Part shown: piece by piece, positions 8,134 through 15,426 of the stretch
Layout: every line of letters begins with the position of its first letter
Numbering within the stretch: the first letter of the stretch is position 1
Assembly (NCBI GenBank): GCA_900765975.1
Contig: CAAFTS010000147.1
Coordinates: 1-30,302, forward strand
From: Lachnospiraceae bacterium
Lineage (GTDB): Bacteria > Bacillota > Clostridia > Lachnospirales > Lachnospiraceae
Reading direction: 5' to 3'
Length of the DNA stretch: 30,302 nucleotides
Translations under genes and position numbers: made by a program
Notes under the pieces: generated by a model
What the model was told of the DNA's origin: nothing
The model's database searches: none
Seen by the model: the letters and a program-made list of their open reading frames with translations, nothing else

Positions 8134-8871
8134 TTAGTCTCGCGATAGTAATTCTGCAAGGCGGAAACGGACGCGGACGGTAACTTTTTCGGAAGTTTCC
8201 GTCTGCGTTTTTTGTTTGGTATCATTAAAAACAACCCGTCTGCTCTTCATCAGATCGCGGTAATCATTGTCTGTAAGAAGGTTTTTCAGTTCCTGCTTTG
8301 AGGAGTCGGGAACCTCGCAGACAGAAGACTGGGAAAAACACAACGGCGGATAAAGGACGCACCACCAGTTGTTTCCTTGTCCGCTTCCCAAAAGAACCCG
8401 GACCGCATCGTAGTCCCCGCAGGGGAACGTGACGTCACCGTAGACTTTGGTCGGAAAATAGCAGCGTTCAATCCGGATATCGGCCGGATAGGCATAGCCT
8501 TCGGAACGCATAAATGATTCAGCGGTATGTTCCAGCTCTTCTTTGTGTTCTGTTACGTAGGAAATCAACTCATCCTTAGACAGCTCCCGGCCGTCTAAAT
8601 TTTCGTACATGGTGTCAATAAGAAGCTGTTTTACTTCCAGCTTCAGGTCCTGGTCTTCCTTACTGTTGCTGTTAGCCAGAACATGGAAGCGCAGAATCTG
8701 GGGAGCCAGTCCGCTTGACAGGCTCTCCTCAGCCTTTCTGGCCTGGTTCAGGACCAGCGGTACTGAAACAAGCAGAGTGAGGGAGAGGGTGGCGCTTATA
8801 AGTAGAGCCGCCTTTCTTGAAGTCCCTTTTGATAATTTATTCATATAATATGTAATGTGTGGATGTGACAT
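8134..8871 (-). CDS. spoIIR: Stage II sporulation protein R (SpoIIR)
   Basis: A 245-residue protein with one N-terminal hydrophobic segment (about residues 21-42) and an extracytoplasmic domain. It shows the SpoIIR hallmarks LRFHVLANSNSKEDQDLKLEVK, the region around CYFPTKVYGDVTFPCGDYDAV and the WWCVLYPPLCF motif. In known sporulators this protein is made in the forespore and triggers SpoIIGA-dependent processing of pro-sigma-E in the mother cell. GGAGG lies 7 bases before the ATG at 8871, which fixes the start; a later Met (residue 11) lacks such a site. It points away from ddl and ends toward the tolC-like gene. I could not identify a convincing sigma-F promoter. Confidence 0.9.
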   Translation of the reverse strand: MSHPHITYYMNKLSKGTSRKAALLISATLSLTLLVSVPLVLNQARKAEESLSSGLAPQILRFHVLANSNSKEDQDLKLEVKQLLIDTMYENLDGRELSKDELISYVTEHKEELEHTAESFMRSEGYAYPADIRIERCYFPTKVYGDVTFPCGDYDAVRVLLGSGQGNNWWCVLYPPLCFSQSSVCEVPDSSKQELKNLLTDNDYRDLMKSRRVVFNDTKQKTQTETSEKVTVRVRFRLAELLSRD

Positions 8872-8983
8872 TGGTAAACCTCCATGGCTGATATATTTCA
8901 GAGCTGCTTTATTCCAGTTACTGCTTTATTTCTTACAATTTATTTCATATTTTTATCTTACTTACCCCAAGTATTGACAGCTG

Positions 8984-8992
8984 TGTTATAAT
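8984..8992 (+). promoter_or_regulatory. Extended -10 promoter for ddl
   Basis: TGTTATAAT (8984-8992) is an extended -10 element (TG-N-TATAAT) 44 bases before the ddl start codon. A nearby TTGACA at 8974-8979 is only 7 bp away, too close to act as its -35 box. Confidence 0.6.
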
Positions 8993-9036
8993 CTAAACAG
9001 TTTAAAATTATATCCGATAGAAAGGCAGATTAAATC

Positions 9037-10104
9037 ATGATAAAAAAGAGAATTCTCGTTATTTTCGGCGGACAGTCATCAGAGCATATTGTCTCCTGCA
9101 TGTCGGCAGTAAATGTGATTAATAATATAGACAGAGATACATATGATGTCCTTATCGTGGGAATTACGGAAGAGGGACACTGGCTGCTGGTAGATTCGGT
9201 GGAGGCGATTCAGGATGAAAGCTGGAGAGATGGTACGGTTCAGGCCGTTCTCTCGCCGGATGCAACGGAAAAAAGTGTCATTGTCATAGACGGGGCCGGA
9301 ATAAAGAAAATCAAGGTAGATGGTGCATTTCCCGTGCTGCATGGTCTTTATGGGGAAGATGGTACAATCCAGGGACTTTTTGAGCTGGCGAAGCTCCCAT
9401 ATGTCGGCTGCGGAGTTCTGGCTTCCGCCGTATCGATGGATAAGTTTTTTACAAAGATTATTGCCGACAGGGTAGGAGTGCGGCAGGCAGCCTACGAGCC
9501 GGTGATGAAAGAGGAGATTGCAGGTACAGAGGGAATGGCCGAAGCGGTGAAACGGGTGGAAGCACGGTTTGCTTATCCTGTATTTATTAAACCGTCTAAC
9601 GCAGGCTCCTCCAGGGGCGTATCCAAGGCTGAAAACAGGGAACAGCTCACAGAGGGTCTTACCGAGGCTGCACGCCATGACAGAAAGATTCTGGTAGAGG
9701 AGACGATTGTCGGCCATGAGATTGAATGCGCCGTATTCGGGAACGGAAAAGAGCCGGTGATTGCATCCGGCGTCGGTGAGGTCCTGGCCGCCGCACAATT
9801 CTATGATTTTGAGGCGAAATATTTTAATGCAGAGTCCAGGACGGTTGTAAATCCGGAGCTTCCGGGTGACAGCGCCGAGAGAGTGCGCCGTGCCGCCGTG
9901 GAGATATTTAAAGCGGTAGACGGCTATGGGCTTGCACGGGTCGATTTCTTTGTCACGAAGGACGGCGACGTCGTATTTAATGAAATAAACACAATGCCCG
10001 GATTTACGGCGATCAGCATGTACCCGATGTTGTTTGAGGCGGCCGGAATCAGCAAGACAGAGCTGGTTGGGAAGCTGATCGAGCATGGAATGAAGCGGTA
10101 TTAA
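9037..10104 (+). CDS. ddl: D-alanine--D-alanine ligase
   Basis: A 355-residue ATP-grasp enzyme that joins two D-Ala molecules in the cytoplasm to make the end of the peptidoglycan stem peptide. Visible motifs are the N-terminal VIFGGQSSEHIVS (substrate loop), FPVLHGLYGEDGTIQG, the ATP-grasp segment FIKPSNAGSSRGVSKA, VEETIVGHEIECAVFGN, and the metal-binding C-terminal block FNEINTMPGFTAISMYP. Length is normal. The loop around YDFEAKYFNAESRT has the Tyr expected of a D-Ala-D-Ala rather than a D-Ala-D-lactate enzyme; that specificity call is an inference. An AAAGGCAGA site precedes the ATG. It lies upstream of murI in the same direction, a sensible cell-wall precursor grouping. Confidence 0.95.
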   Translation: MIKKRILVIFGGQSSEHIVSCMSAVNVINNIDRDTYDVLIVGITEEGHWLLVDSVEAIQDESWRDGTVQAVLSPDATEKSVIVIDGAGIKKIKVDGAFPVLHGLYGEDGTIQGLFELAKLPYVGCGVLASAVSMDKFFTKIIADRVGVRQAAYEPVMKEEIAGTEGMAEAVKRVEARFAYPVFIKPSNAGSSRGVSKAENREQLTEGLTEAARHDRKILVEETIVGHEIECAVFGNGKEPVIASGVGEVLAAAQFYDFEAKYFNAESRTVVNPELPGDSAERVRRAAVEIFKAVDGYGLARVDFFVTKDGDVVFNEINTMPGFTAISMYPMLFEAAGISKTELVGKLIEHGMKRY

Positions 10105-10187
10105 TCGGCGTGCGAGTTAAGGCATTGAGTTAAGCGCCGTGTGTAAGCATACGGTACAGGTGCAGAATACATGGGTGATACAAGTAT

Positions 10188-10213
10188 AGGAATCAGATGG
10201 AGGAATCAGATGG
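10188..10213 (+). repeat. 13-bp tandem duplication at the murI start
   Basis: AGGAATCAGATGG occurs twice back to back (10188-10200 and 10201-10213). Each unit carries an SD-like AGGA and an ATG. Because 13 is not a multiple of 3, the first ATG (10197) is out of frame with murI and would start a 32-codon frame; the second ATG (10210) is the probable murI start. Confidence 0.9.
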
Positions 10214-11037
10214 ACAGAAATGCGCCGATTGGTGTCTTCGATTCAGGGGTTGGCGGTCTTACCGTAATGCGGGAGATTATGCGTCAGATGCCTGACGAGA
10301 GAATTGTATACTTTGGAGATACGGCCAGGGTGCCTTATGGGAATAAATCAAAGGAGACAGTGATTCGTTATTCGCAGCAGATCATCCGTTTCCTGCAGAC
10401 AAAAGAGGTGAAGGCGATTGTAATCGCCTGCAATACGGCATCAGCCTGCGCCCTTGAGGCGGTGGAGAAGAGCCTGGATATTCCGATTATCGGCGTGATT
10501 TCGGCCGGTTCCAGGGCGGCCGTGGAGGCCACCAGGAATGGAAAGATTGGAATCATCGGGACCGAGGCCACGATCCGCAGCGGAGTATATTCGGAGGAGA
10601 TGAAACAACTTAGAGGGGATATCGAAGTGACAGGTAAACCTTGCCCGCTTTTCGTCCCGCTGGTGGAAGAGGGACTGCTTCACGATTCGGTGACGGATGA
10701 GATTGCATCCCGTTACCTTGCGTGCCTGAAAGGGAAATATATTGATACGCTTGTAATGGGATGTACCCATTATCCGCTTCTGCGCTCCACATTTAAGCGC
10801 CTGATGGGCGATGATGTAACGCTGGTGAATCCGGCTTATGAGACGGCAGTGGAGCTGAAGGGGCTGCTTAAGGAGAAGGGGATGACCCGCGGCGCAAAGT
10901 CAGAAGGCGTGGAAGATACCAGAGAGCAGTACCAGTTCTTTGTAAGCGATTTGGCTGAGAAGTTTACTAATTTTGCAACGTCGATTCTTCCACGAGAAGT
11001 CAGGGAGACAAAGAAGATTAATATTGAGGAGTACTGA
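10210..11037 (+). CDS. murI: Glutamate racemase
   Basis: A 275-residue cofactor-independent racemase that makes D-glutamate for peptidoglycan. Motifs are PIGVFDSGVGGLTV at the N-terminus, YFGDTARVPYG, the first catalytic Cys in IACNTASA and the second in MGCTHYPLL. The ATG at 10210 is favoured because GGAGG ends 6 bases upstream and the protein then starts MDRNAPIGVFDSG as in the family; the frame also has an ATG at 10171 that would add 13 atypical residues. The start region is duplicated (13-bp tandem repeat). The next gene begins 2 bases after the stop, so the two are probably cotranscribed. Confidence 0.94.
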   Translation: MDRNAPIGVFDSGVGGLTVMREIMRQMPDERIVYFGDTARVPYGNKSKETVIRYSQQIIRFLQTKEVKAIVIACNTASACALEAVEKSLDIPIIGVISAGSRAAVEATRNGKIGIIGTEATIRSGVYSEEMKQLRGDIEVTGKPCPLFVPLVEEGLLHDSVTDEIASRYLACLKGKYIDTLVMGCTHYPLLRSTFKRLMGDDVTLVNPAYETAVELKGLLKEKGMTRGAKSEGVEDTREQYQFFVSDLAEKFTNFATSILPREVRETKKINIEEY

Positions 11038-11038
11038 T

Positions 11039-11485
11039 ATGACGAAAGATGTACTTGTGAGTATCAGCGGAGCGCATATGGTTGACGGGGACAGCGATGA
11101 TGTATCCGTAATAACGGCCGGGAGTTATTTCTGTAAAAACGGTAAACATTACGTAATCTACGATGAACTGATTGACGGCGTGGAAGGTGCAATCCGTAAC
11201 ACGATTAAGATCAGGGAGGATATCGTAGAGATAATCAAGAGCGGAAGCGCCCGTTCCCATATGATATTCGAGAAAGAGAAAACAAATGTCTGCTGTTACG
11301 CCATGCCCTTCGGGCAGATTATGGTTGGGGTGAATACAGATAATATTTTATTGGAAGAAAAACCGGATCAGCTCCGCGTGGAAATTGATTATTCTCTGGA
11401 CGTGAACTATGAGATGGTTTCCCAGTGCCACATTGTGATAGATGTGCGGTCCAAGGCGTTGGCGGATTTCCGGCTAGGGGAATAG
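11039..11485 (+). CDS. DUF1934 (YwiB-like) beta-barrel protein
   Basis: A 148-residue soluble protein without signal or membrane segment. Its layout fits the DUF1934 family of small beta-barrel (lipocalin-like) proteins: an opening VLVSISGAHMV strand, YVIYDEL, a central RSHMIFEKEK and a terminal VNYEMVSQCHIVIDVRS. The molecular function of this family is not established. ATG at 11039 has GAGGAG 8 bases upstream and immediately follows the murI stop; the frame stays open 22 codons further into murI but that extension is unlike the family. Just over its stop codon, CCGGCTA (11470-11476) pairs with 11483-11489 and a weak T-rich stretch follows, a possible weak terminator for the ddl-murI block. 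Confidence 0.82.
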   Translation: MTKDVLVSISGAHMVDGDSDDVSVITAGSYFCKNGKHYVIYDELIDGVEGAIRNTIKIREDIVEIIKSGSARSHMIFEKEKTNVCCYAMPFGQIMVGVNTDNILLEEKPDQLRVEIDYSLDVNYEMVSQCHIVIDVRSKALADFRLGE

Positions 11486-11566
11486 CCGGGTCTTGTAGGG
11501 AAAGAAGCGGTAAATACTGGGATTTAAGAAAAAATAAGAAAATATTAGGAATAACTTACTGTTAGA

Positions 11567-11593
11567 ATGGGAGGGGGAATATTGACCTCCCAT
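11567..11593. promoter_or_regulatory. Inverted repeat over the -35 box (possible operator)
   Basis: ATGGGAGG (11567-11574) is the exact reverse complement of 11586-11593, with an 11-base spacer. The right half covers the end of the -35 box and the start of the spacer. No T-run follows, so a terminator is less likely than a repressor site. Confidence 0.45.
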
Positions 11594-11610
11594 AAAATTG
11601 GTGTTATAAT
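11582..11610 (+). promoter_or_regulatory. Strong sigma-A promoter of the loaP-polysaccharide operon
   Basis: TTGACC (11582-11587), 17-bp spacer, TATAAT (11605-11610), with an extended -10 TG at 11602-11603. Start of transcription is expected near 11617. Confidence 0.82.
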
Positions 11611-11649
11611 TTACGAAACTCAGAAGATTGTATAATATCGTATCGAAAG

Positions 11650-11679
11650 ATGTCGCTTAATATATCTGTTAAGCGACAT
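11650..11679 (+). repeat. Perfect 11-bp leader hairpin
   Basis: ATGTCGCTTAA (11650-11660) pairs perfectly with TTAAGCGACAT (11669-11679) across the 8-base loop TATATCTG. It would form within the first 65 nt of the transcript. It is not followed by a T-run, so it is not a terminator. Confidence 0.7.
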
Positions 11680-11857
11680 ACGTTTGAACAGCATTTGAAA
11701 TTGAAATGCAGGATGCAGTTTCAGCATGGATGTTCAGCACGAATGCCGTTATATTAATGAAGATACATCTTTTGAGAATACAGGATTATAGGCAGATGAC
11801 GTGAAGCATTGGCACACAGATTCCGGGCTATATGGTAATAGGGGATAACAACGGCAG

Positions 11858-11892
11858 CTGCACGCGCAATTTGTATTTTGCATTGCGTGCAG
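11858..11892 (+). repeat. Bulged leader hairpin before loaP
   Basis: CTGCAC (11858-11863) pairs with GTGCAG (11887-11892) and GCAAT (11866-11870) with ATTGC (11882-11886), leaving a 2-nt bulge (GC) on the 5' side and an 11-nt loop. It ends 83 bases before the LoaP-like start codon and lacks a T-run. Confidence 0.6.
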
Positions 11893-11975
11893 ATGGCGGA
11901 GCTTACCCTATTTTACCTGAAATGAAACAACAGCTCTGGACGCTTCCGCTTGTGCGGGAAGGAAAAACGACAGAT

Positions 11976-12563
11976 ATGTGGTATGTAATACAAGTCCAGG
12001 GGGGACAGGAGGAGAAGACGGCGGAGCTGATCAAAAAGCAGTTGACGCTCTGTGATGACAGCTTGAGGGAATGCTTTATACCGAAGAAAGAACGGATGAA
12101 AAAATTTAAGGGGCGCTGGCAACAGGTGGAAGAACTTTTATTTCCAGGGTATGTATTTGCCGATTCAGGGAATGCGGAGGAACTGTACAGGCGGCTGAAG
12201 CAGGTTGGCAGATTGACGAAAGTTCTGCAGGACGGGAACTTTCTTTTTTTGTCCCTTTCAGAGGATGAAGAGCAGAGAATTAAAGCAATTGGGGACTGCC
12301 GCCATGTGACCAGGGTGTCCAAAGTCCAGGTTGTAGGGGGAGAGTATAGCGGTAAGGTTGATGGAATTGACAGAGGAAAGAATGTAGTTGTCCGGGATGG
12401 GCCTCTGAAGGGGCTGGAAGGGCATGTGATAAAAGTGAACCTGCATAAGCGTGAGGTTACGGTTCAAATGCCATTTGCGGGGAGAATGGTGGATGTGAAG
12501 CTTGGGATTGAACTGGTGGATATGAAGCCCGCACGAGAAGAAATAACGAATCAAATATATTAA
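11976..12563 (+). CDS. loaP: NusG-family transcription antiterminator, LoaP type
   Basis: A 195-residue NusG paralogue. The NGN domain (about residues 1-105) begins MWYVIQVQGGQEEKTAELI and contains LFPGYVF, the conserved turn of the family. The KOW domain is near residues 135-170 (VVVRDGPLKGLEGHVIKVNLHKREV). It is not the housekeeping NusG, which sits beside secE and ribosomal genes. LoaP-type specialised NusG proteins in Firmicutes travel with RNA polymerase and prevent termination within long biosynthetic operons. The ATG at 11976 starts the family-typical MWYVI; GGAAGGAAA lies about 11 bases upstream. The frame is open back to 11832, but that part is leader sequence with a hairpin. The gene is first in the polysaccharide locus and is followed by an intrinsic terminator. 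Confidence 0.85.
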   Translation: MWYVIQVQGGQEEKTAELIKKQLTLCDDSLRECFIPKKERMKKFKGRWQQVEELLFPGYVFADSGNAEELYRRLKQVGRLTKVLQDGNFLFLSLSEDEEQRIKAIGDCRHVTRVSKVQVVGGEYSGKVDGIDRGKNVVVRDGPLKGLEGHVIKVNLHKREVTVQMPFAGRMVDVKLGIELVDMKPAREEITNQIY

Positions 12564-12577
12564 AATAAATGGATACG

Positions 12578-12616
12578 AAAGGCTGACCGGCATGCAATAT
12601 GCAGGGGGCCTTTTTT
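12578..12616 (+). terminator. Intrinsic terminator between loaP and the polysaccharide genes
   Basis: AAAGGC (12578-12583) pairs with GCCTTT (12608-12613), with further GC pairing inside (CCGGCAT-type arm against ATGC..GG), and a run of six T follows (12611-12616). It lies only 15 bases after the loaP stop and 70 before the next gene, so without antitermination most transcripts would stop here. This is the expected target for LoaP-dependent read-through. Confidence 0.75.
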
Positions 12617-12685
12617 CTATGAATGAAATAATAAAAATAGATTCATAAAACGAATGCGATGGTATTAAGGAAGAGAGGGTGAAGG

Positions 12686-13831
12686 ATGGAAAAGCAAAAA
12701 AGAATATTTTTGTCCAGTCCGACAATGAATGGGCATGAAATGGAGTATATCCAGGAGGCCTTTGATACAAACTGGGTGGCGCCCCTTGGAAAAAATGTTG
12801 ATGAATTTGAAAATGAACTTGCTGCATATGTTGGTTCAAAGCATGCAGCAGCATTAAGCGCCGGGACGGCGGCACTGCATCTTGCAGTCAAGCTGGCAGG
12901 AATAGGGCCAGGGGATGTGGTACTTTCATCTTCTCTTACATTTGCCGCAACCTGTAACCCTGTTACCTATGAAGGAGGAAAGCTGGTTTTTATCGACGCG
13001 GAAAAGGATACGTGGAATATGTCGCCCGAAGCGCTGGAAGAAGGCTTCCGGAAATATCCTGAAACAAAAGCCGTATTGCTTGCCCATCTTTACGGTACAC
13101 CTGCTAAGATGGATGAGATTATGGGTATCTGTGAGAAACATGGCGTGCCGTTGATTGAAGATGCAGCGGAAGCACTCGGCAGTACATATAAAGGAAGAGG
13201 ATGCGGTACTTTCGGAAAGTACGGCATTTTTTCATTTAACGGAAATAAGATAATCACGACCTCCGGCGGCGGAATGCTGGTGTCGGATAGTGAAACGGAC
13301 ATAATAAAGGCCAGATTCTGGGCAACACAGGCCAGAGAAGCAGCAAGGCATTATGAACATAAAGAGATAGGATACAATTACCGGATGAGTAATATCGTCG
13401 CCGGAATTGGCCGCGGGCAGCTGCTGACCTTAGATAAATATAAGGAGAAAAAGCGGCATATTTACCAAAGATATCAGGAGGCTTTTGCGGATATACCAGA
13501 GATTCGGATGAATCCATTGAATCCCGACGGTGAGGCTAATAACTGGCTGTCATGTATTACCCTGGAGCCCGAATGTATACAGAGAGGAAGCTCTCCGCTT
13601 GAAATTATGGAGGCGCTGGAAAAGGAAAATATTGAGAGCAGGCCGATTTGGAAACCGATGGATTTACAGCCGGTTTATCAGGAAAATGATTTTATACAGG
13701 TGGAGAGTTTCAATGGGAAGTCAATTGGCCGGGATATTTTTGACAGAGGGGTATGTTTGCCCAGTGATGTGAAAAATACGGATGAGGATATGGAACGGGT
13801 CACTCAGATAGTAAAATCGTTGTTTAGATAG
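12686..13831 (+). CDS. DegT/DnrJ/EryC1-family PLP sugar aminotransferase, PglE/EpsN-like
   Basis: A 381-residue fold-type I aminotransferase that would add an amino group to a nucleotide-linked 4-keto-6-deoxy sugar. The start KRIFLSSPTMNGHEMEYI and the path DTNWVAPLG resemble Campylobacter PglE and Bacillus EpsN. Other landmarks are the cofactor region SAGTAALHLAVKLAG, IEDAAEALGS, and the Schiff-base Lys in FNGNKIITTSGGGM, followed by YNYRMSNI. An AGAGGGTGAAGG site precedes the ATG. It is the first gene after the loaP terminator and is followed by a PglC/EpsL-like transferase, the same pairing as in bacillosamine-type pathways. No 4,6-dehydratase (PglF/EpsC) or N-acetyltransferase (PglD/EpsM) is seen in the window, so the exact sugar is uncertain. 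Confidence 0.88.
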   Translation: MEKQKRIFLSSPTMNGHEMEYIQEAFDTNWVAPLGKNVDEFENELAAYVGSKHAAALSAGTAALHLAVKLAGIGPGDVVLSSSLTFAATCNPVTYEGGKLVFIDAEKDTWNMSPEALEEGFRKYPETKAVLLAHLYGTPAKMDEIMGICEKHGVPLIEDAAEALGSTYKGRGCGTFGKYGIFSFNGNKIITTSGGGMLVSDSETDIIKARFWATQAREAARHYEHKEIGYNYRMSNIVAGIGRGQLLTLDKYKEKKRHIYQRYQEAFADIPEIRMNPLNPDGEANNWLSCITLEPECIQRGSSPLEIMEALEKENIESRPIWKPMDLQPVYQENDFIQVESFNGKSIGRDIFDRGVCLPSDVKNTDEDMERVTQIVKSLFR

Positions 13832-13855
13832 GAAGATAGGGAATTTAGCTTACTT

Positions 13856-13872
13856 AAGCAGAGACTCTGCTT
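13856..13872. repeat. Short palindrome between aminotransferase and phosphoglycosyl transferase genes
   Basis: AAGCAGAG (13856-13863) and CTCTGCTT (13865-13872) form a perfect palindrome about a single central A. It lies in a 62-bp gap just before the ribosome-binding site (AGGAGATGCAGGG) of the next gene. No T-run follows. Its role is unknown; it could be a protein-binding site or a small mRNA hairpin. Confidence 0.5.
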
Positions 13873-13893
13873 TAGAAAATAGGAGATGCAGGG

Positions 13894-14574
13894 ATGTATC
13901 GGAAATATATAAAGAGGCTGTTGGACATTATTATGGCAGCGGCTGGAATTATTGTGCTGTCACCGGTGATGCTGGTGACAGCTTTTCTTGTGCGTGTAAA
14001 GCTAGGAAGCCCGGTGATTTTTAAACAAAAAAGGCCGGGTAAAAATGAAAGAATTTTTGAGATGTATAAGTTCCGCAGTATGACGGATGAGCGTGATCAA
14101 GATGGAAATTTGCTGCCTGACGAAGTGAGACTGACGGAGTTTGGAAAAAAATTACGGGCAACCAGCTTAGATGAACTGCCGGAATTGTTTAATATTCTTA
14201 AAGGGGATATGAGTGTGGTGGGGCCGCGGCCACAGTTGGTGAGAGATATGGTTTTTATGACGTCAAAACAGAGGAAACGCCATGAGGTACTTCCAGGATT
14301 GACGGGATTAGCCCAGGTGAATGGGAGAAATAAGATTTCTTGGGAAGAAAAGTTTTATTGGGATCTTCAATATCTTCACCATATAGGACTCCGAACAGAC
14401 ATGGCAATTGTAGTAAAAACCATGGATAAGGTTTTGAGGAAAAGGGATATTACGTCGGAAGGATTGGAGACAGCAGAGGACTTAGGAGATTATTTATTGA
14501 GGACAGGCAGAATTTCTGCGGAGGAATACAGGATAAAGAAGGATATGGGTCAACGGCTCATAAAAGGTAGATGA
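13894..14574 (+). CDS. Undecaprenyl-phosphate sugar-1-phosphate transferase, PglC/EpsL-like
   Basis: A 226-residue monotopic phosphoglycosyl transferase. The N-terminal hydrophobic hairpin (about residues 10-32) precedes FKQKRPGKNERIFEMYKFRSM, the catalytic region SLDELPELFNILKGDMSVVG, PRPQL and LPGLTGLAQVNGR. These are the standard blocks of the bacterial sugar transferase family in its small, single-domain form. The C-terminal 40 residues are hydrophilic and unusual in being long. It would put the first sugar phosphate on undecaprenyl phosphate at the inner face of the membrane. The preceding aminotransferase suggests that the sugar is an amino-sugar. AGGAGATGCAGGG lies directly before the ATG; the next gene starts 3 bases after the stop. 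Confidence 0.9.
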   Translation: MYRKYIKRLLDIIMAAAGIIVLSPVMLVTAFLVRVKLGSPVIFKQKRPGKNERIFEMYKFRSMTDERDQDGNLLPDEVRLTEFGKKLRATSLDELPELFNILKGDMSVVGPRPQLVRDMVFMTSKQRKRHEVLPGLTGLAQVNGRNKISWEEKFYWDLQYLHHIGLRTDMAIVVKTMDKVLRKRDITSEGLETAEDLGDYLLRTGRISAEEYRIKKDMGQRLIKGR

Positions 14575-14577
14575 ATA

Positions 14578-15423
14578 ATGAGCGAGCAATTAAAATTTTC
14601 TGTTGCAATGAGCGTTTACATAAATGATAAAGGCTCCTATTTTAATCAAGCAATTACTAGCATTATAGAGCAGACAGTATCACCGTCTGAAATAGTGGTT
14701 GTGTTGGATGGTCCTGTAAATGAGGATATTATCTACATTCTTGAAAGTAAAAAGAAAGAAGTCAAGGGAAGAATCGAGATTAAAATAATAGAACTGAAAA
14801 AAAACGTAGGTCTAGGAAAAGCATTGAATATTGCGATTCTAAATTGCTCTTATGAATACATTGCGAGAATGGATAGTGATGATATTAGTGTAAAAGACAG
14901 ATTCGAAAAACAGTTGCTTTGTTTCGAAAAAATGAAGGGTATAAGCCTTGTGGGAGGCTATATTTATGAATTTTTAGATGTTCCTAAACAGATTGTCGGA
15001 ATTAGAACTGTCCCGGAAAAGGATGAGCAGATAAAAGAATATTCTAGGAAAAGAGCACCAGTCAATCATGTAACGGTCATGTTTAAGAAAGCAGATGTAA
15101 TAGCTGCTGGAAACTATAGGGATTGGTATTGTAATGAGGACTATTTTTTATGGCTCAGAATGATTGAAAAAGAACAGAAATTTTATAATATCCCAGAAAA
15201 TCTAGTCTACGTCCGTGTAGGAAAAGATATGTATAACAGGCGAGGTGGGAAAAGATATTTTATCAGTGAGATAAAACTTCAGAGATATATGCTTAATAAA
15301 AAAATGATTACACGAACAAGATACATAAAAAATATTTTTCTTAGGTTGGTTTTGCAGATTTTATTACCATCGAACATAAGAGGAATTGTATTTCAAAAAT
15401 TTGCGAGAAGAAAATTGGTGTAG
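14578..15423 (+). CDS. Family 2 glycosyltransferase
   Basis: A 281-residue GT-A fold transferase. The N-terminal strand-turn FSVAMSVYINDKGSYFNQAI, the acceptor IVVVLDGPV, the NVGLGKALNIA helix and the metal/nucleotide motif MDSDD (D99-D102 region) are typical of GT2. VNHVTVMFKK and NEDYFLWLRM further down fit the acceptor side with its catalytic acidic residue. The sugar donor cannot be predicted. Codons become markedly AT-rich from this gene onward. It starts 3 bases after the upstream gene and its stop is 3 bases before the next start, so translation is probably coupled. Confidence 0.88.
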   Translation: MSEQLKFSVAMSVYINDKGSYFNQAITSIIEQTVSPSEIVVVLDGPVNEDIIYILESKKKEVKGRIEIKIIELKKNVGLGKALNIAILNCSYEYIARMDSDDISVKDRFEKQLLCFEKMKGISLVGGYIYEFLDVPKQIVGIRTVPEKDEQIKEYSRKRAPVNHVTVMFKKADVIAAGNYRDWYCNEDYFLWLRMIEKEQKFYNIPENLVYVRVGKDMYNRRGGKRYFISEIKLQRYMLNKKMITRTRYIKNIFLRLVLQILLPSNIRGIVFQKFARRKLV

Positions 15424-15426
15424 AGT

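Larger units (their letters stand above)
11486..11975 (+). promoter_or_regulatory. Promoter and structured leader of the polysaccharide locus (no gene)
   Basis: This 490-bp gap contains no convincing gene. From left to right it holds an inverted repeat at 11567-11593, a strong promoter at 11582-11610, a perfect 11-bp hairpin at 11650-11679 and a bulged hairpin at 11858-11892. The transcript would have a leader of about 360 nt before the LoaP-like start codon. The individual parts are listed separately. LoaP-family antiterminators act through RNA structures in such leaders, so the hairpins are candidates for its loading site; which one is used cannot be decided here. Confidence 0.65.

Noticed and set aside
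8974..8992. TTGACA and TATAAT as a paired -35/-10 promoter for ddl
   Set aside because: They are only 7 bp apart; sigma-A promoters need about 17. I kept only the extended -10 reading.
9079..10086. A 335-codon open frame on the minus strand opposite ddl
   Set aside because: It lies entirely within a well-supported ddl gene, has no ribosome-binding site and a composition rich in Cys, His and Arg typical of an antisense shadow.
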